Shown here: in pieces, positions 24,260 to 32,124 of the stretch
Layout: the number at the start of each line of letters is the position of its first letter
How positions within the stretch are numbered: the stretch's first letter is position 1
Notes under the pieces: generated by a model
What the model was told of the DNA's origin: nothing
The model's database searches: none
What the model saw: the letters and a program-made list of their open reading frames with translations, nothing else
DNA from: Streptomyces sp. ISL-10
Lineage (GTDB): Bacteria > Actinomycetota > Actinomycetes > Streptomycetales > Streptomycetaceae
DNA length: 64,000 nt
NCBI RefSeq assembly: GCF_018614575.1
Contig: NZ_JAGGOJ010000007.1
Location: forward strand, 186,001-250,000
Direction: 5' to 3'
Translations under genes and position numbers: made by a program

Positions 24260-24781
24260 CTAGCGGCGGCGGCGGCGGCCGGCGCGGCGCTTCAGCAGGA
24301 GCCTCGGCAGGGCCGCCGGGGCGGGCCTGCGGGTGATCGCTGGGCTCGGTACCGGCGCCGCGGCGAGCGAGGCGTCCGGCAGATCGGTGAGCGTGTCCCG
24401 TGGCTCCAGCCGCAGCACGCGGCATTCCCGCGCCCAGCGGTCCGTCATCCGCTCCGCGTCCGGCGCGTTCAGCCGTTTGCCCTTGAGCTCGCCGACGGCC
24501 GCCTCCCACGCCTCGGACCCGGGCGCCAGCTCGCGTACGACGGCTGTCCACGCGACCAGCCGCCCGCCCTTGTCCTTGCTGCGGACGGTGACCTCGGCGG
24601 CCCCGCCGTCGACCAGGCCGGGCAGCGGCTGCTCACCGGGCCCGTCGCCGACGACGTGCGCGGCACCCTCGTGCCACACGTGCCACAGCGCCTGCTCCGG
24701 GCCGTCGCCGCGCACCCAGATGAGGCCGGACTTCTTCGTGGCCTCCTCGACGAGCGCCTGGTCGAGACGATGGGATGTCAT
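24260..24781 (-). CDS. Conserved hypothetical, possible FMN-binding split-barrel protein
   Basis: 173 aa. The N-terminal ~110 residues ('ALVEEATKKSGLIWVRGDG', 'ALWHVWHEGAAHVVGDGPGEQPLPGL', 'GGRLVAWTAVVRELAPGS') resemble the beta-barrel of pyridoxamine 5'-phosphate oxidase-like proteins, but I cannot see cofactor residues with certainty. The C-terminus is a Pro/Ala-rich tail ending in an unusual run 'KRRAGRRRRR' where the coding sequence merges with the GC repeat region downstream. TAGGCT lies 6 bases before the ATG, indicating a leaderless message. It stands just downstream of corA in the same direction, 28 bases away, but with its own likely promoter. Confidence 0.6.
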   Translation of the reverse strand: MTSHRLDQALVEEATKKSGLIWVRGDGPEQALWHVWHEGAAHVVGDGPGEQPLPGLVDGGAAEVTVRSKDKGGRLVAWTAVVRELAPGSEAWEAAVGELKGKRLNAPDAERMTDRWARECRVLRLEPRDTLTDLPDASLAAAPVPSPAITRRPAPAALPRLLLKRRAGRRRRR

Positions 24782-24809
24782 GGTCGCAGCCTATCGACCT
24801 GCCGACGCC

Positions 24810-25925
24810 TCACAGCCAGCCGTTGCGCTTCAGGGTGCGGTGGATCATGAGACAGATGCCGACGATCCCGGTGAGCACCATCGGGTAGCCGTACTTCCAC
24901 TGCAGCTCCGGCATGTGGTCGAAGTTCATGCCGTAGACGCCGCACACCGCCGTGGGCACGGCGATGATGGCCGCCCAGGACGTGATCTTGCGCATGTCCT
25001 CGTTCTGCGCGACGGTCGCCTGCGCCAGGTTGGCCTGGAGAATGGAGTTCAGCAGCTCGTCGAAGCCGATGACCTCCTCCTGGACCCGGGCGAGGTGGTC
25101 GGCGACGTCGCGGAAGTATTTCTGGATGTCCGGGTCGACCAGCCGCATCGGCCGCTCGCTCAGCAGCTGCATCGGCCGCAGCAGCGGGGACACGGCCCGC
25201 TTGAACTCCAGGACCTCGCGCTTGAGTTGGTAGATCCGCCCGGCGTCGCTGCCGCGCGGGCTGCCCTTCGCGGGGGCGGAGAACACATCGATCTCGACCT
25301 CGTCGATGTCGTCCTGCACGGCGGCGGCGACCGCGATGTAGCCGTCGACGACATGGTCGGCGATGGCGTGCAGCACCGCCGAGGGGCCCTTGGCCAGCAG
25401 CTCGGCGTCCTTCTGCAGGCCGTGCCGCAGCGCGCGCAGCGAGCCCTTGCCGCCGTGCCGGACCGTGATGACGAAGTCCCGGCCGGTGAAGACCATCACC
25501 TCGCCGGTCTCCACGACCTCGCTGGTGGCGGTCAGTTCGGCGTGCTCGACGTAGTGGATCGTCTTGAAGACGGTGAACAGGGTGTCGTCGTACCGCTCCA
25601 GCTTGGGCCGCTGGTGGGCGTGGACCGCGTCCTCGACCGCGAGCGGGTGCAGCCCGAACTCGGCGGCGATACCGGCGAATTCCGCTTCCGTCGGCTCGTG
25701 CAGTCCGATCCAGGCGAAGCCGCCGCCTTCACGCACCTGCAGCATCGCCTCGTGCGGCGTCTGGCAGGCGGGGCTCTCCATCCGCTTGCCGTCGCGGTAG
25801 ACGGCGCAGTCGACCACCGCGCTGGAGGCGGACGGGTCGCGCGTCGTGTCGTACGTGCTGTACGGCGTGCTGCTCTTGCGCAGGGCGGGGCGGACCGCTG
25901 CGCGCAGGTCACGGATCATCGACAT
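24810..25925 (-). CDS. corA: Magnesium/cobalt transporter CorA
   Basis: 371 aa. A long acidic N-terminal cytoplasmic funnel is followed by two C-terminal membrane helices; the pore signature GMN is present in 'GVYGMNFDHMPEL' (residue ~330), and the protein ends in a basic tail ('RTLKRNGWL') as in active CorA. It imports Mg2+ (and Co2+/Ni2+) down the membrane potential. The ATG at 25925 ('MSMIRDLRAAV') has GAAGGAG seven bases upstream; an in-frame ATG at 25994 would add 23 residues of poor quality. The MgtE-N/DUF1003 pair lies 3 kb away, so two magnesium-related units sit close together, as in mycobacteria (Rv1232c, Rv1239c). Confidence 0.95.
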   Translation of the reverse strand: MSMIRDLRAAVRPALRKSSTPYSTYDTTRDPSASSAVVDCAVYRDGKRMESPACQTPHEAMLQVREGGGFAWIGLHEPTEAEFAGIAAEFGLHPLAVEDAVHAHQRPKLERYDDTLFTVFKTIHYVEHAELTATSEVVETGEVMVFTGRDFVITVRHGGKGSLRALRHGLQKDAELLAKGPSAVLHAIADHVVDGYIAVAAAVQDDIDEVEIDVFSAPAKGSPRGSDAGRIYQLKREVLEFKRAVSPLLRPMQLLSERPMRLVDPDIQKYFRDVADHLARVQEEVIGFDELLNSILQANLAQATVAQNEDMRKITSWAAIIAVPTAVCGVYGMNFDHMPELQWKYGYPMVLTGIVGICLMIHRTLKRNGWL

Positions 25926-26396
25926 GGCTGGCTCCTTCACGGAGAGGCCGTCGGCGAATGGCGTGGCGCAGCCCGGAATGGGGACGTGTGACATACGTCC
26001 GCAAAGCGGGCGGCACCGCAGGGTCGCGGTGACGGCGTTCGCTACAGACAGGCAAAAACGAAGTGCTCTTCCGTCGTGCGAAATGCCGTGGGCCCTGTAC
26101 GGAAAGGCCTCAGCTCACCGGTCCGCGGTCGCCGAATCAGACGTGGCGAGAGGAGCGGTGCCGTGCGGAAGAGCTGCTGGTACTGCACGATCGACTTCGA
26201 TCCACCGCAGCCTCACCTCCTCCGGCCGGTCCCCCTTGGGGGATGACGTGTCGTCGGGGACCGGGGAACACGCCCTCCGGCTGCCGCCGGCAGGTGCTCC
26301 CGTCGGCGAACTGCCCCGACCAGCGGCCAAGCCTATCAGCCGACTACGGGCCAATCCCTCTGATTGCCCGTTCCTTACGCGTTTTATGCTCGCGAC
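25926..26396. other. Divergent gap between corA and the SUFU gene
   Basis: About 470 bases with no gene I can support; open frames that cross it lack codon bias and ribosome binding sites. A palindrome TCCCCC-TT-GGGGGA stands at 26230-26243. I looked for a magnesium riboswitch ahead of corA but could not recognise one. TATGCT at 26385-26390, 6 bases before the ATG at 26397, is a good -10 for a leaderless SUFU message, with TGATTG (26361-26366) as possible -35. Confidence 0.45.
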
Positions 26397-26987
26397 ATGA
26401 ACGATGTTCTTGCTCTGGTCGAGGCCCGGCTGCACAGCGCCCTCGGCGAACCGGACGCGCGCGCCGCGGTGACGTTCCTCGGCACGGACCGCATCGAGGT
26501 CCTGCGCTTCCCCGGCGACGGCGGGGACATCGTGCGGTACGCCACTCTCGGCATGTCCGCCCAGCCGATGACGGATCCCACGGCGGCCTTCGCCGACCCG
26601 GTCGCCGGCCCGCGCGCGGAGCTGATCCTTTCGGTGCGGGCCGGGCTCGCCGACACGGACAAGGTGCTGCGTCCTCTCGCCGTACTGGCCGCCTCCCCGC
26701 AGGTCGAGGGTGTGGTCGTGGCTCCGGGTGCCTCGCTCGACGTCGGTGAACCGCTGTGGCCGGGCGCGCCGTTCAGCTCGGTGCTGGTGGCCGAGCCGGG
26801 CGGTCTGGTGGAGGACCTGGAGCTCGACGAGCCGATGGACCCGGTGCGATTCCTGCCGCTGCTGCCGATGACGTCCAACGAGGCCGCGTGGAAGCGTGTT
26901 CACGGGGCCGCGGAGCTCCAGGAGCGCTGGCTGGCGCGCGGCACGGACCTGCGTGATCCGCTGCGCAGGTCCGTGCCTCTGGACTGA
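26397..26987 (+). CDS. Suppressor-of-fused (SUFU) domain protein
   Basis: 196 aa, single domain. The layout 'MNDVLALVEARLHSALGEP' ... 'VLRFPGDGGDIVRYATLGMS' ... 'PRAELILSVRAG' ... 'VEGVVVAPGASLDVGEPLWPG' ... 'FLPLLPMTSNEAAWKRVHG' follows the bacterial SUFU family, where the 'LLPMTSNEAAWKRVHG' end is characteristic. In bacteria some members are immunity proteins to polymorphic toxins, but no toxin gene is next to it here and this form is a core actinobacterial gene, so immunity is not claimed. No export signal. It appears monocistronic and leaderless. Confidence 0.85.
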   Translation: MNDVLALVEARLHSALGEPDARAAVTFLGTDRIEVLRFPGDGGDIVRYATLGMSAQPMTDPTAAFADPVAGPRAELILSVRAGLADTDKVLRPLAVLAASPQVEGVVVAPGASLDVGEPLWPGAPFSSVLVAEPGGLVEDLELDEPMDPVRFLPLLPMTSNEAAWKRVHGAAELQERWLARGTDLRDPLRRSVPLD

Positions 26988-27443
26988 CGGCCCGTACGGG
27001 ACCGGTGGGCAGGGCCCCAACGCGAGATCCCGGACGGCTGGTTCGCGAAGGCGGTGACGCCGTCCCCGGCCGGGTCTCCGGTTCCTCGGCCCTCGTGGCC
27101 GGCGAGCCACGCCTGGCCCAGCCGATCGCCGTGCCGGGCGGAGCAGCGCCGCCCGCCGGACAGGATCGTCTACGCGCTCGCCGTGGTGTGGCTGCCCTGC
27201 CCGAGGACCGTCACATCGGCGGCGAGCAGGCCGGGCGATCCGCCCAGCCCTTTCCCTGCCCCCGCACGCAACACCGCCTCTGTCCCTCCGTCTGGATGCG
27301 TGATGGACGCGTATCCACGCAATTGAGAATGAGACAACCTCCTCTAATGAATGTATCTTGCATCTGTTTTCGTCCGGTCTGGCACGCTCCGGACGGGTGA
27401 TCGTCCTTGACGCGGAGTCGACCGGGGAGGACCGTTGAGCCCT
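26988..27443. other. Gap with a promoter-like AT-rich segment
   Basis: About 455 bases. The first ~320 bases are GC-rich without a credible gene. A frame through 27024-27220 reads like worn coding sequence ('EIPDGWFAKAV', 'PPDRIVYALAVVWL') and might be a transposase or gene remnant, but that is weak. From 27320 to 27365 the sequence becomes AT-rich: TTGAGA (27323-27328), 16 bases, TAATGA (27345-27350) makes a plausible promoter for the gene at 27444, with a leader of about 90 bases. Confidence 0.35.
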
Positions 27444-28082
27444 ATGAGGGGCGAACCCAGTTGCCCGAAGTGCGGTGGCCGGGTGAGGGCGCCCGGTCTC
27501 TTTGCCGACTCCTGGCAGTGCGCTGTGCACGGCGCCGTGCACCCGCTGCAGCCGGTGATCCCGCCCAGTGTCGAAGCCCTCGGTGTCGTGGTGCACCGCG
27601 CGCAGGTCCCCGTGTGGATGCCCTGGCCGCTGCCGGTCGGCTGGCTGTTCACGGGCGTCGCCTATGCGGGCGACGACCGCAGTGGCGGCCGCGCCACCGC
27701 CGTTGCATGCTCGGGCCCCGGACCGCTCGGCGGCATCGGTGAACTGCTGCTCATCGCCGAGGAATTGGGCGTCGGGCTCGGCGCGCGGTATGCGGGCATC
27801 GACGGCCCCGATCCTGGCCCGCACATCAGGGTGGACATGTCGCCGCAGGTCAAGATGCTGGCCGCCGGCCGCCCCACCCCGCTGTGGCATGTGGCGGCCG
27901 CCCCGGAGGATCGCGCCGTGTTCGCCGGTGAGGCGCGGGGGTTGTGGCTGTGGGCCGTCGTCTGGCCCGAGCAGTCCGGGCTGCTGATGTACGACGAGCT
28001 GGTGCTGACGGACCTGCGCGACGCGGGTGCCGAGGTGGAGCTGCTGCCCTGCGGAGCGCTGTCGCCGCGACTGTTGTCGTAG
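27444..28082 (+). CDS. Zinc-ribbon protein of unknown function (DUF6758-like)
   Basis: 212 aa. It opens with 'MRGEPSCPKCGGRVRAPG' and 'SWQCAVHG', i.e. C-P-K-C followed by C-x3-H, a small zinc ribbon. The rest is a single soluble domain, rich in Trp, Pro and Gly ('VPVWMPWPLPVGWLFTGVAY', 'GPGPLGGIGELLLIAEELG', 'ARGLWLWAVVWPEQSG'), that I know only as a conserved Streptomyces family. A TTG at 27435 with GGGGAGG four bases upstream is an alternative start adding three residues. The 'GPGPLGG' loop could bind a phosphate but this is a guess. It is followed after ~150 bases by the PHP gene in the same direction. Confidence 0.7.
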   Translation: MRGEPSCPKCGGRVRAPGLFADSWQCAVHGAVHPLQPVIPPSVEALGVVVHRAQVPVWMPWPLPVGWLFTGVAYAGDDRSGGRATAVACSGPGPLGGIGELLLIAEELGVGLGARYAGIDGPDPGPHIRVDMSPQVKMLAAGRPTPLWHVAAAPEDRAVFAGEARGLWLWAVVWPEQSGLLMYDELVLTDLRDAGAEVELLPCGALSPRLLS

Positions 28083-28228
28083 GCGTCCGCGTACTGCCGT
28101 CGGTGCCTCGCCGTCGAGCCCTGTAAGGGGCCGTGCGGGGAAGCCCGGCTTACGCGCATGGCGCCGAGAGGGGCTGCGGGCCGGTTATCCTGGATCGTCC
28201 CCTGTCCGCCCGAGCCCCGGAGCCACGC

Positions 28229-29092
28229 GTGCGCATCGACCTGCACACCCACTCCACGGCCTCGGACGGTACGGACACCCCGGCCGAGCTGGTGCGCAGC
28301 GCCGCCGCTGCCGGGCTGGATGTCGTCGCCCTCACCGACCACGACACCACCCGCGGCCACGCCGACGCCCTCGCCGCCCTCCCCGAGGGCCTGACCCTCG
28401 TCACGGGCGCCGAGCTGTCCTGCCGCCTCGACGGTGTGGGCCTGCACATGCTGGCGTACCTCTTCGACGCGGCGGAGCCCGACCTGCTGCGGGAGCGTGA
28501 GCTCGTACGGGACGACCGCGTGCCGCGCGCCCGGGCCATGGTCGGCAAGCTCCAGGAGCTCGGCGTCCCCGTCGAGTGGGCGCAGGTCGCCCGTATCGCT
28601 GGTGACGGCTCCGTCGGCCGCCCGCACGTCGCCGAGGCCCTCGTCGAGCTCGGCGTCGTGGGCACCGTCTCGGACGCGTTCACGCCGGACTGGCTCGCGG
28701 ACGGCGGCCGGGCGTACGTCGAGAAGCACGAGCTCGATCCCTTCACGGCGATACGCCTCGTCAAGGCCGCCGGCGGGGTCACCGTTTTCGCGCATCCGCT
28801 CGCCGTCAAGCGCGGCCGCACCGTGCCCGAGAGCGTCATCGCCGAACTGGCCGCACACGGCCTGGACGGCATCGAGGTCGACCACATGGACCACGACGAG
28901 GCGACGCGTACGCGGCTGCGCGGCCTCGCCGGGGAGCTCGGTCTGCTGACGACCGGCTCCAGCGACTACCACGGCAGCCGCAAGACCTGCCGGCTCGGCG
29001 AGTACACCACCGACCCGGAGATCTACGGCGAGATCACCCGCCGCGCCACGGGCGCGTTCCCGGTGCCGGGTACGGGCGGAACGCGCCCGTAG
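28229..29092 (+). CDS. PHP-domain phosphoesterase (RNase AM/TrpH type)
   Basis: 287 aa. The metal-binding PHP motifs are all present: 'DLHTHSTASDGTDTP' (motif I), 'ALTDHDTTRGH' (II), the Glu of 'TGAELSC' , 'GRPHVAEALVE', 'FAHPLAVKRG' and 'GSSDYHG' (IV). Enzymes of this class remove nucleotides or phosphate from 5' ends of short RNAs or from 3',5'-bisphosphates, using three metal ions. The GTG at 28229 begins the family-typical 'MRIDLHTHS' and has CCGGAG upstream; the frame continues upstream to 28133 but without a good site. TATCCT ~35 bases before the start is a likely -10. marC follows after 45 bases and may be co-transcribed. Confidence 0.9.
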   Translation: MRIDLHTHSTASDGTDTPAELVRSAAAAGLDVVALTDHDTTRGHADALAALPEGLTLVTGAELSCRLDGVGLHMLAYLFDAAEPDLLRERELVRDDRVPRARAMVGKLQELGVPVEWAQVARIAGDGSVGRPHVAEALVELGVVGTVSDAFTPDWLADGGRAYVEKHELDPFTAIRLVKAAGGVTVFAHPLAVKRGRTVPESVIAELAAHGLDGIEVDHMDHDEATRTRLRGLAGELGLLTTGSSDYHGSRKTCRLGEYTTDPEIYGEITRRATGAFPVPGTGGTRP

Positions 29093-29137
29093 GACCCGCC
29101 GACCCTCGTACACCCCTCTCCCGCAAGGCCCTTCACC

Positions 29138-29743
29138 GTGTTCGACGCTGCCGTTTTCGGCTCCCTCTTCCTCACCCTTTTCGTCATCATGGATCCCCCC
29201 GGGATCACACCGATCTTCCTCGCCCTGACCTCCGGACGCGCCGCCAAGGTGCAGCGCCGGATGGCCTGGCAGGCCGTGGCCGTCGCCTTCGGCGTGATCA
29301 CCGTCTTCGGCATCCTCGGTCAGCAGATCCTGGACTATCTGCATGTCTCCGTGCCGGCGCTGATGATCGCCGGCGGGCTGCTCCTGCTGCTGATCGCGCT
29401 CGACCTGCTGACAGGCAAGACCGACGAGCCCAAGCAGACCAAGGACGTCAACGTCGCCCTGGTCCCGCTCGGCATGCCGCTGCTCGCCGGCCCGGGCGCG
29501 ATCGTCTCGGTCATCCTGGCGGTCCAGCACGCGCAGAGCCCGGGCGAGCAGCTCTCGGTCTGGGCGGCGATCGTCGCGATGCACGTCGTGCTCTGGCTGA
29601 CCATGCGCTACTCGCTGCTGATCATCCGCCTGATCAAGGACGGCGGTGTCGTGCTCGTGACCCGGCTCGCGGGCATGATGCTCTCCGCGATCGCCGTGCA
29701 GCAGATCATCAACGGCGTCACCCAGGTGATCCAGGGCGCCTGA
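29138..29743 (+). CDS. MarC-family integral membrane protein
   Basis: 201 aa with six predicted membrane helices. Family marks are 'LFVIMDPPGITPIFLALTSG' near the N-terminus, 'ALMIAGGLLLLLIALDLLTG' in the middle and 'LVPLGMPLLAGPGAIVSVIL'. MarC/UPF0056 proteins are widespread and despite the name do not confer multiple antibiotic resistance; the transported substance, if any, is not established. GTG start. A perfect 13-base hairpin follows the stop. Confidence 0.9.
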   Translation: MFDAAVFGSLFLTLFVIMDPPGITPIFLALTSGRAAKVQRRMAWQAVAVAFGVITVFGILGQQILDYLHVSVPALMIAGGLLLLLIALDLLTGKTDEPKQTKDVNVALVPLGMPLLAGPGAIVSVILAVQHAQSPGEQLSVWAAIVAMHVVLWLTMRYSLLIIRLIKDGGVVLVTRLAGMMLSAIAVQQIINGVTQVIQGA

Positions 29744-29763
29744 CGCCTGACGCCTGACGCAGC

Positions 29764-29794
29764 GCGCCCCCGTACGGAGGTCGTACGGGGGCGC
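29764..29794. terminator. Perfect bidirectional hairpin after marC
   Basis: 13-base perfect stem (29764-29776 with 29782-29794) around GAGGT, between the marC stop and the convergent stop at 29817. Just before it is the short tandem repeat GACGCCT x3 covering the stop codon region (29742-29760). Confidence 0.85.
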
Positions 29795-29816
29795 GGAGGG
29801 TAGGGGCTCGTAAGGG

Positions 29817-29969
29817 CTACGAAGCCGAGGTCTCGGCAGGCCGGATGAGGATGCGCTGGCCGATCGAAGCGGCCTGCTGCACGATCCGGTTGACGGAGGC
29901 GGCGTCCACGACGGTGCTGTCCACGGCGGTGCCGTCGACGTCGTCCAGTCGCATGATCTCGAAGCGCAC
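29817..29969 (-). CDS. Small conserved Streptomyces protein, 50 aa
   Basis: Reads 'MRFEIMRLDDVDGTAVDST' ... 'VVDAASVNRIVQQAASIGQR' and ends shortly after. Acidic N-terminal half and a single amphipathic helix. This small protein recurs next to NYN-domain genes in streptomycetes, as far as I remember. The GTG at 29969 has GGAG five bases upstream; an ATG at 30065 would add 32 residues that look non-coding. It is divergent from the NYN gene over ~175 bases. The function is unknown. Confidence 0.7.
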   Translation of the reverse strand: MRFEIMRLDDVDGTAVDSTVVDAASVNRIVQQAASIGQRILIRPAETSAS

Positions 29970-30144
29970 GGCTTCTCCCTTCGTCTGATCCTCCTGAAGG
30001 AGAACTGCTGACAGACGGAATTCTCCGTCTGGGTACACAGGTCCACAACGCGATGCATCCTGCAAACATTCCCTACGCTAAGGAAATTTTTCGGATGCCT
30101 AACTACTGGCGGGTAGCGCTCGGGGCACGGACAATGAGCACCGT
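29970..30144. promoter_or_regulatory. Divergent AT-rich control region
   Basis: Control region of the 50-aa protein and the NYN gene. The core 30065-30110 is unusually AT-rich for this genome (AAGGAAATTTTTCGGATG). On the minus strand TAGCGT near 30078 and on the plus strand GACAAT near 30130 (9 bases before the ATG) are possible -10 elements. Confidence 0.35.
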
Positions 30145-31044
30145 ATGAACGACGCCGACACCACCCCGATCGCCGACCGCCTGGAGCGCACCAATGAGCT
30201 CCTGCAGCGGATGCTCGCCGAAGTTGCCAAGACCCCCTCGACACACGCCATCTTCGTCGACGCCGGTTACGTCTATGCTGCGGCCGGGTTGCTGGTTGCG
30301 GGCACCGAGGACCGGCGCTCCTTCGACCTGGACGCCGAGGGCATGATCGAGGCCTTCATCGACCGGGCCCGCACGATCTTCGCCGACAGCCGACTGCTGC
30401 GCGTGTACTGGTACGACGGCGCCCGGCGGCGCATCCACACCGCCGAGCAGCAGTCCATCGCCGAACTGCCCGACGTCAAAGTGCGCCTCGGCAACCTCAA
30501 CGCGAACAACCAGCAGAAGGGCGTCGACTCCCTCATCCGCTCCGACCTGGAGTCCCTCGCCCGGCACCGCGCCATCAGCGACGCGGCTCTCATCGGGGGC
30601 GACGAGGACCTCGTGTCGGCCGTCGAGGCGGCCCAGGGGTACGGCGCACGGGTCCACCTGTGGGGCATCGAGGCCGCAGAAGGCAGCAACCAGGCGGAGC
30701 CGCTGCTCTGGGAGGTCGACAGCCGGCGGACGTTCGATCTCGACTTCTGCCGCCCCTACATCACGCGCCGGCCCGTCACGACGTACGAGAACGAGGGCAC
30801 TCCGCCGCCCTCCCGCGACGAGGTCCGCTTCATCGGTGCGCAGATCGCCGCGACATGGCTGGGGGAGCGGGGGATCGCCGCGATGTCCGAGCTGCTGCCC
30901 GGTCAGCCCTATCTGCCCGGTCCGGTGGACCAGGACCTGCTGATCGAAGCGGAACGGCTGCTCCAGCGGTCGCTGCGCGGACACGCGGTCCTGCGGCGTG
31001 CGCTGCGGGACGGCTTCTGGCAGCACCTGCAGTCCCAGTTCTGA
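30145..31044 (+). CDS. NYN-domain (PIN-like) ribonuclease family protein
   Basis: 299 aa. Residues ~34-195 form the NYN fold: 'HAIFVDAGYVYAAAG' carries the first acidic residue, 'QQKGVDSLIRSDLESLA' the second, and 'AALIGGDEDLVSAVEAAQGYGARVHLWGI' the third and the closing strand. These Asp residues would coordinate a metal ion for RNA cleavage, as in other NYN proteins. The N-terminal ~30 residues and the C-terminal ~100 residues ('RFIGAQIAATWLGERG' onwards) form a helical extension seen in actinobacterial members. The target RNA is unknown. The gene converges on an alpha/beta hydrolase at 31090. Confidence 0.85.
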   Translation: MNDADTTPIADRLERTNELLQRMLAEVAKTPSTHAIFVDAGYVYAAAGLLVAGTEDRRSFDLDAEGMIEAFIDRARTIFADSRLLRVYWYDGARRRIHTAEQQSIAELPDVKVRLGNLNANNQQKGVDSLIRSDLESLARHRAISDAALIGGDEDLVSAVEAAQGYGARVHLWGIEAAEGSNQAEPLLWEVDSRRTFDLDFCRPYITRRPVTTYENEGTPPPSRDEVRFIGAQIAATWLGERGIAAMSELLPGQPYLPGPVDQDLLIEAERLLQRSLRGHAVLRRALRDGFWQHLQSQF

Positions 31045-31089
31045 CCACGTCCCGCCGAGCGAGGGCTCTGACGGTCCTCAGCGGTGTCC

Positions 31090-31950
31090 TCAGTGGCGGT
31101 CCCAGAACCGCACCAGGGCCTGCGCGGTCTCCCGGGGGCGGTCGGTGTTCGGGGAGTGCTCGGCACCCTGGACGACGGTCCGGTGCGCGCCGAGCCGCCG
31201 AGCCATCTCGTCCAGCAGCGGTACGGGCCAGGTGTCGTCCCGCTCTCCCGACAGCACATGCTTGGGCAGCGGCCGCACCGATGCGAGTTCGTCGATCCGG
31301 TCGGGCTCGGCGGCCAGCTGCTGCCCGGTGACCAGCAGTTGGGCGGGATTATGGCGAAGCCAGCGCCGCCGCAGATCCTCGCGGTGACCGTTGCGTACCG
31401 CGTCGAAGTCCTCCGGAGCGGCCGCGTCCATGGCCTGCATGGCCGACCAGACCTCGTCCATCGTCATGACCCCGAGAGCGTCGGCCAGCAGCTCGACCCG
31501 CTGCCGCTGCGCCGGGCTGATCTCGGCCGGGCCGGAGGACATCAGGGTCAGCGAGAGGAACGGAGAGGCGTCCAGGAGCACGGCGGCACGGGCGATCTGC
31601 CCGCCGAGCGAATGCCCGACGAGATGCACACGCCCGCCCGCGGCCGCGGCCTGGGCCAGCACGTCATGGGCCAACTCGCTCTGTGCGTAAGCGCCTTGGT
31701 CGTTCGGCCCGTCGGTCTCGTACTGCCCGCGCCCGTCGACCGCGACAGCCCGGTAACCGGCTTCGGCGAGCGGCTCGAGCATGGCGATGAAGTCTTCCTT
31801 GCTCCCGGTGTATCCGGGCAGCAGCAGCGCGGTGCCGCGCACGTTCCCAGTGGGCGGCCGGGCGTCGAGCACGGCGAAGTCCCCGCGTGCGGTGGGCAGG
31901 CGCAGGGAACGGGCGCAGGGCGGCGGTACGAAGGTGGGCGGCCGGCTCAT
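31090..31950 (-). CDS. Alpha/beta hydrolase (lysophospholipase-like)
   Basis: 286 aa. The fold is shown by 'TALLLPGYTGSKEDFIAML', the nucleophile elbow 'LVGHSLGGQIARAAVL' (Ser), the acid in 'HVLSGERDDTWPVP' and the His in 'VVQGAEHSPNTDRP'. The first part ('PTARGDFAVLDARPP') and cap suggest a small ester or lysolipid substrate but this is not proven. The ATG at 31950 lies 7 bases after TAGCCT with no ribosome binding site, so it is probably leaderless; the frame extends 15 residues upstream without support. It stands between the NYN gene (convergent) and the DEAD-box gene, whose terminator precedes it. Confidence 0.85.
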   Translation of the reverse strand: MSRPPTFVPPPCARSLRLPTARGDFAVLDARPPTGNVRGTALLLPGYTGSKEDFIAMLEPLAEAGYRAVAVDGRGQYETDGPNDQGAYAQSELAHDVLAQAAAAGGRVHLVGHSLGGQIARAAVLLDASPFLSLTLMSSGPAEISPAQRQRVELLADALGVMTMDEVWSAMQAMDAAAPEDFDAVRNGHREDLRRRWLRHNPAQLLVTGQQLAAEPDRIDELASVRPLPKHVLSGERDDTWPVPLLDEMARRLGAHRTVVQGAEHSPNTDRPRETAQALVRFWDRH

Positions 31951-32074
31951 GCGCACGAGGCTAACGCGGCGGGCTCGCGGGGCGGTGCCCGGCACCCTGT
32001 GGGTGTCGGATGCCCCGGCGGCGGCGGTAGGGGTTCAGGGCCTGGTGAATGCGGGGGCGGCGGGCGCGGAAAAC

Positions 32075-32112
32075 GCCGATGGCCCGGCCCCCAGTGGGGC
32101 CGGGCCATCGGC
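32075..32112 (-). terminator. Perfect 17-base terminator hairpin of the DEAD-box gene
   Basis: The stem 32075-32091 pairs without mismatch with 32096-32112 around a 4-base loop, 13 bases beyond the helicase stop. One of the longest perfect stems in the window. Confidence 0.9.
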
Positions 32113-32124
32113 GCGGGAACAGCG

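Noticed and set aside
25926..26060. Magnesium riboswitch ahead of corA
   Set aside because: No conserved M-box or ykoK-like core could be recognised by eye.
26988..27320. Transposase remnant
   Set aside because: Only short stretches look protein-like, no terminal repeats or catalytic residues are visible.
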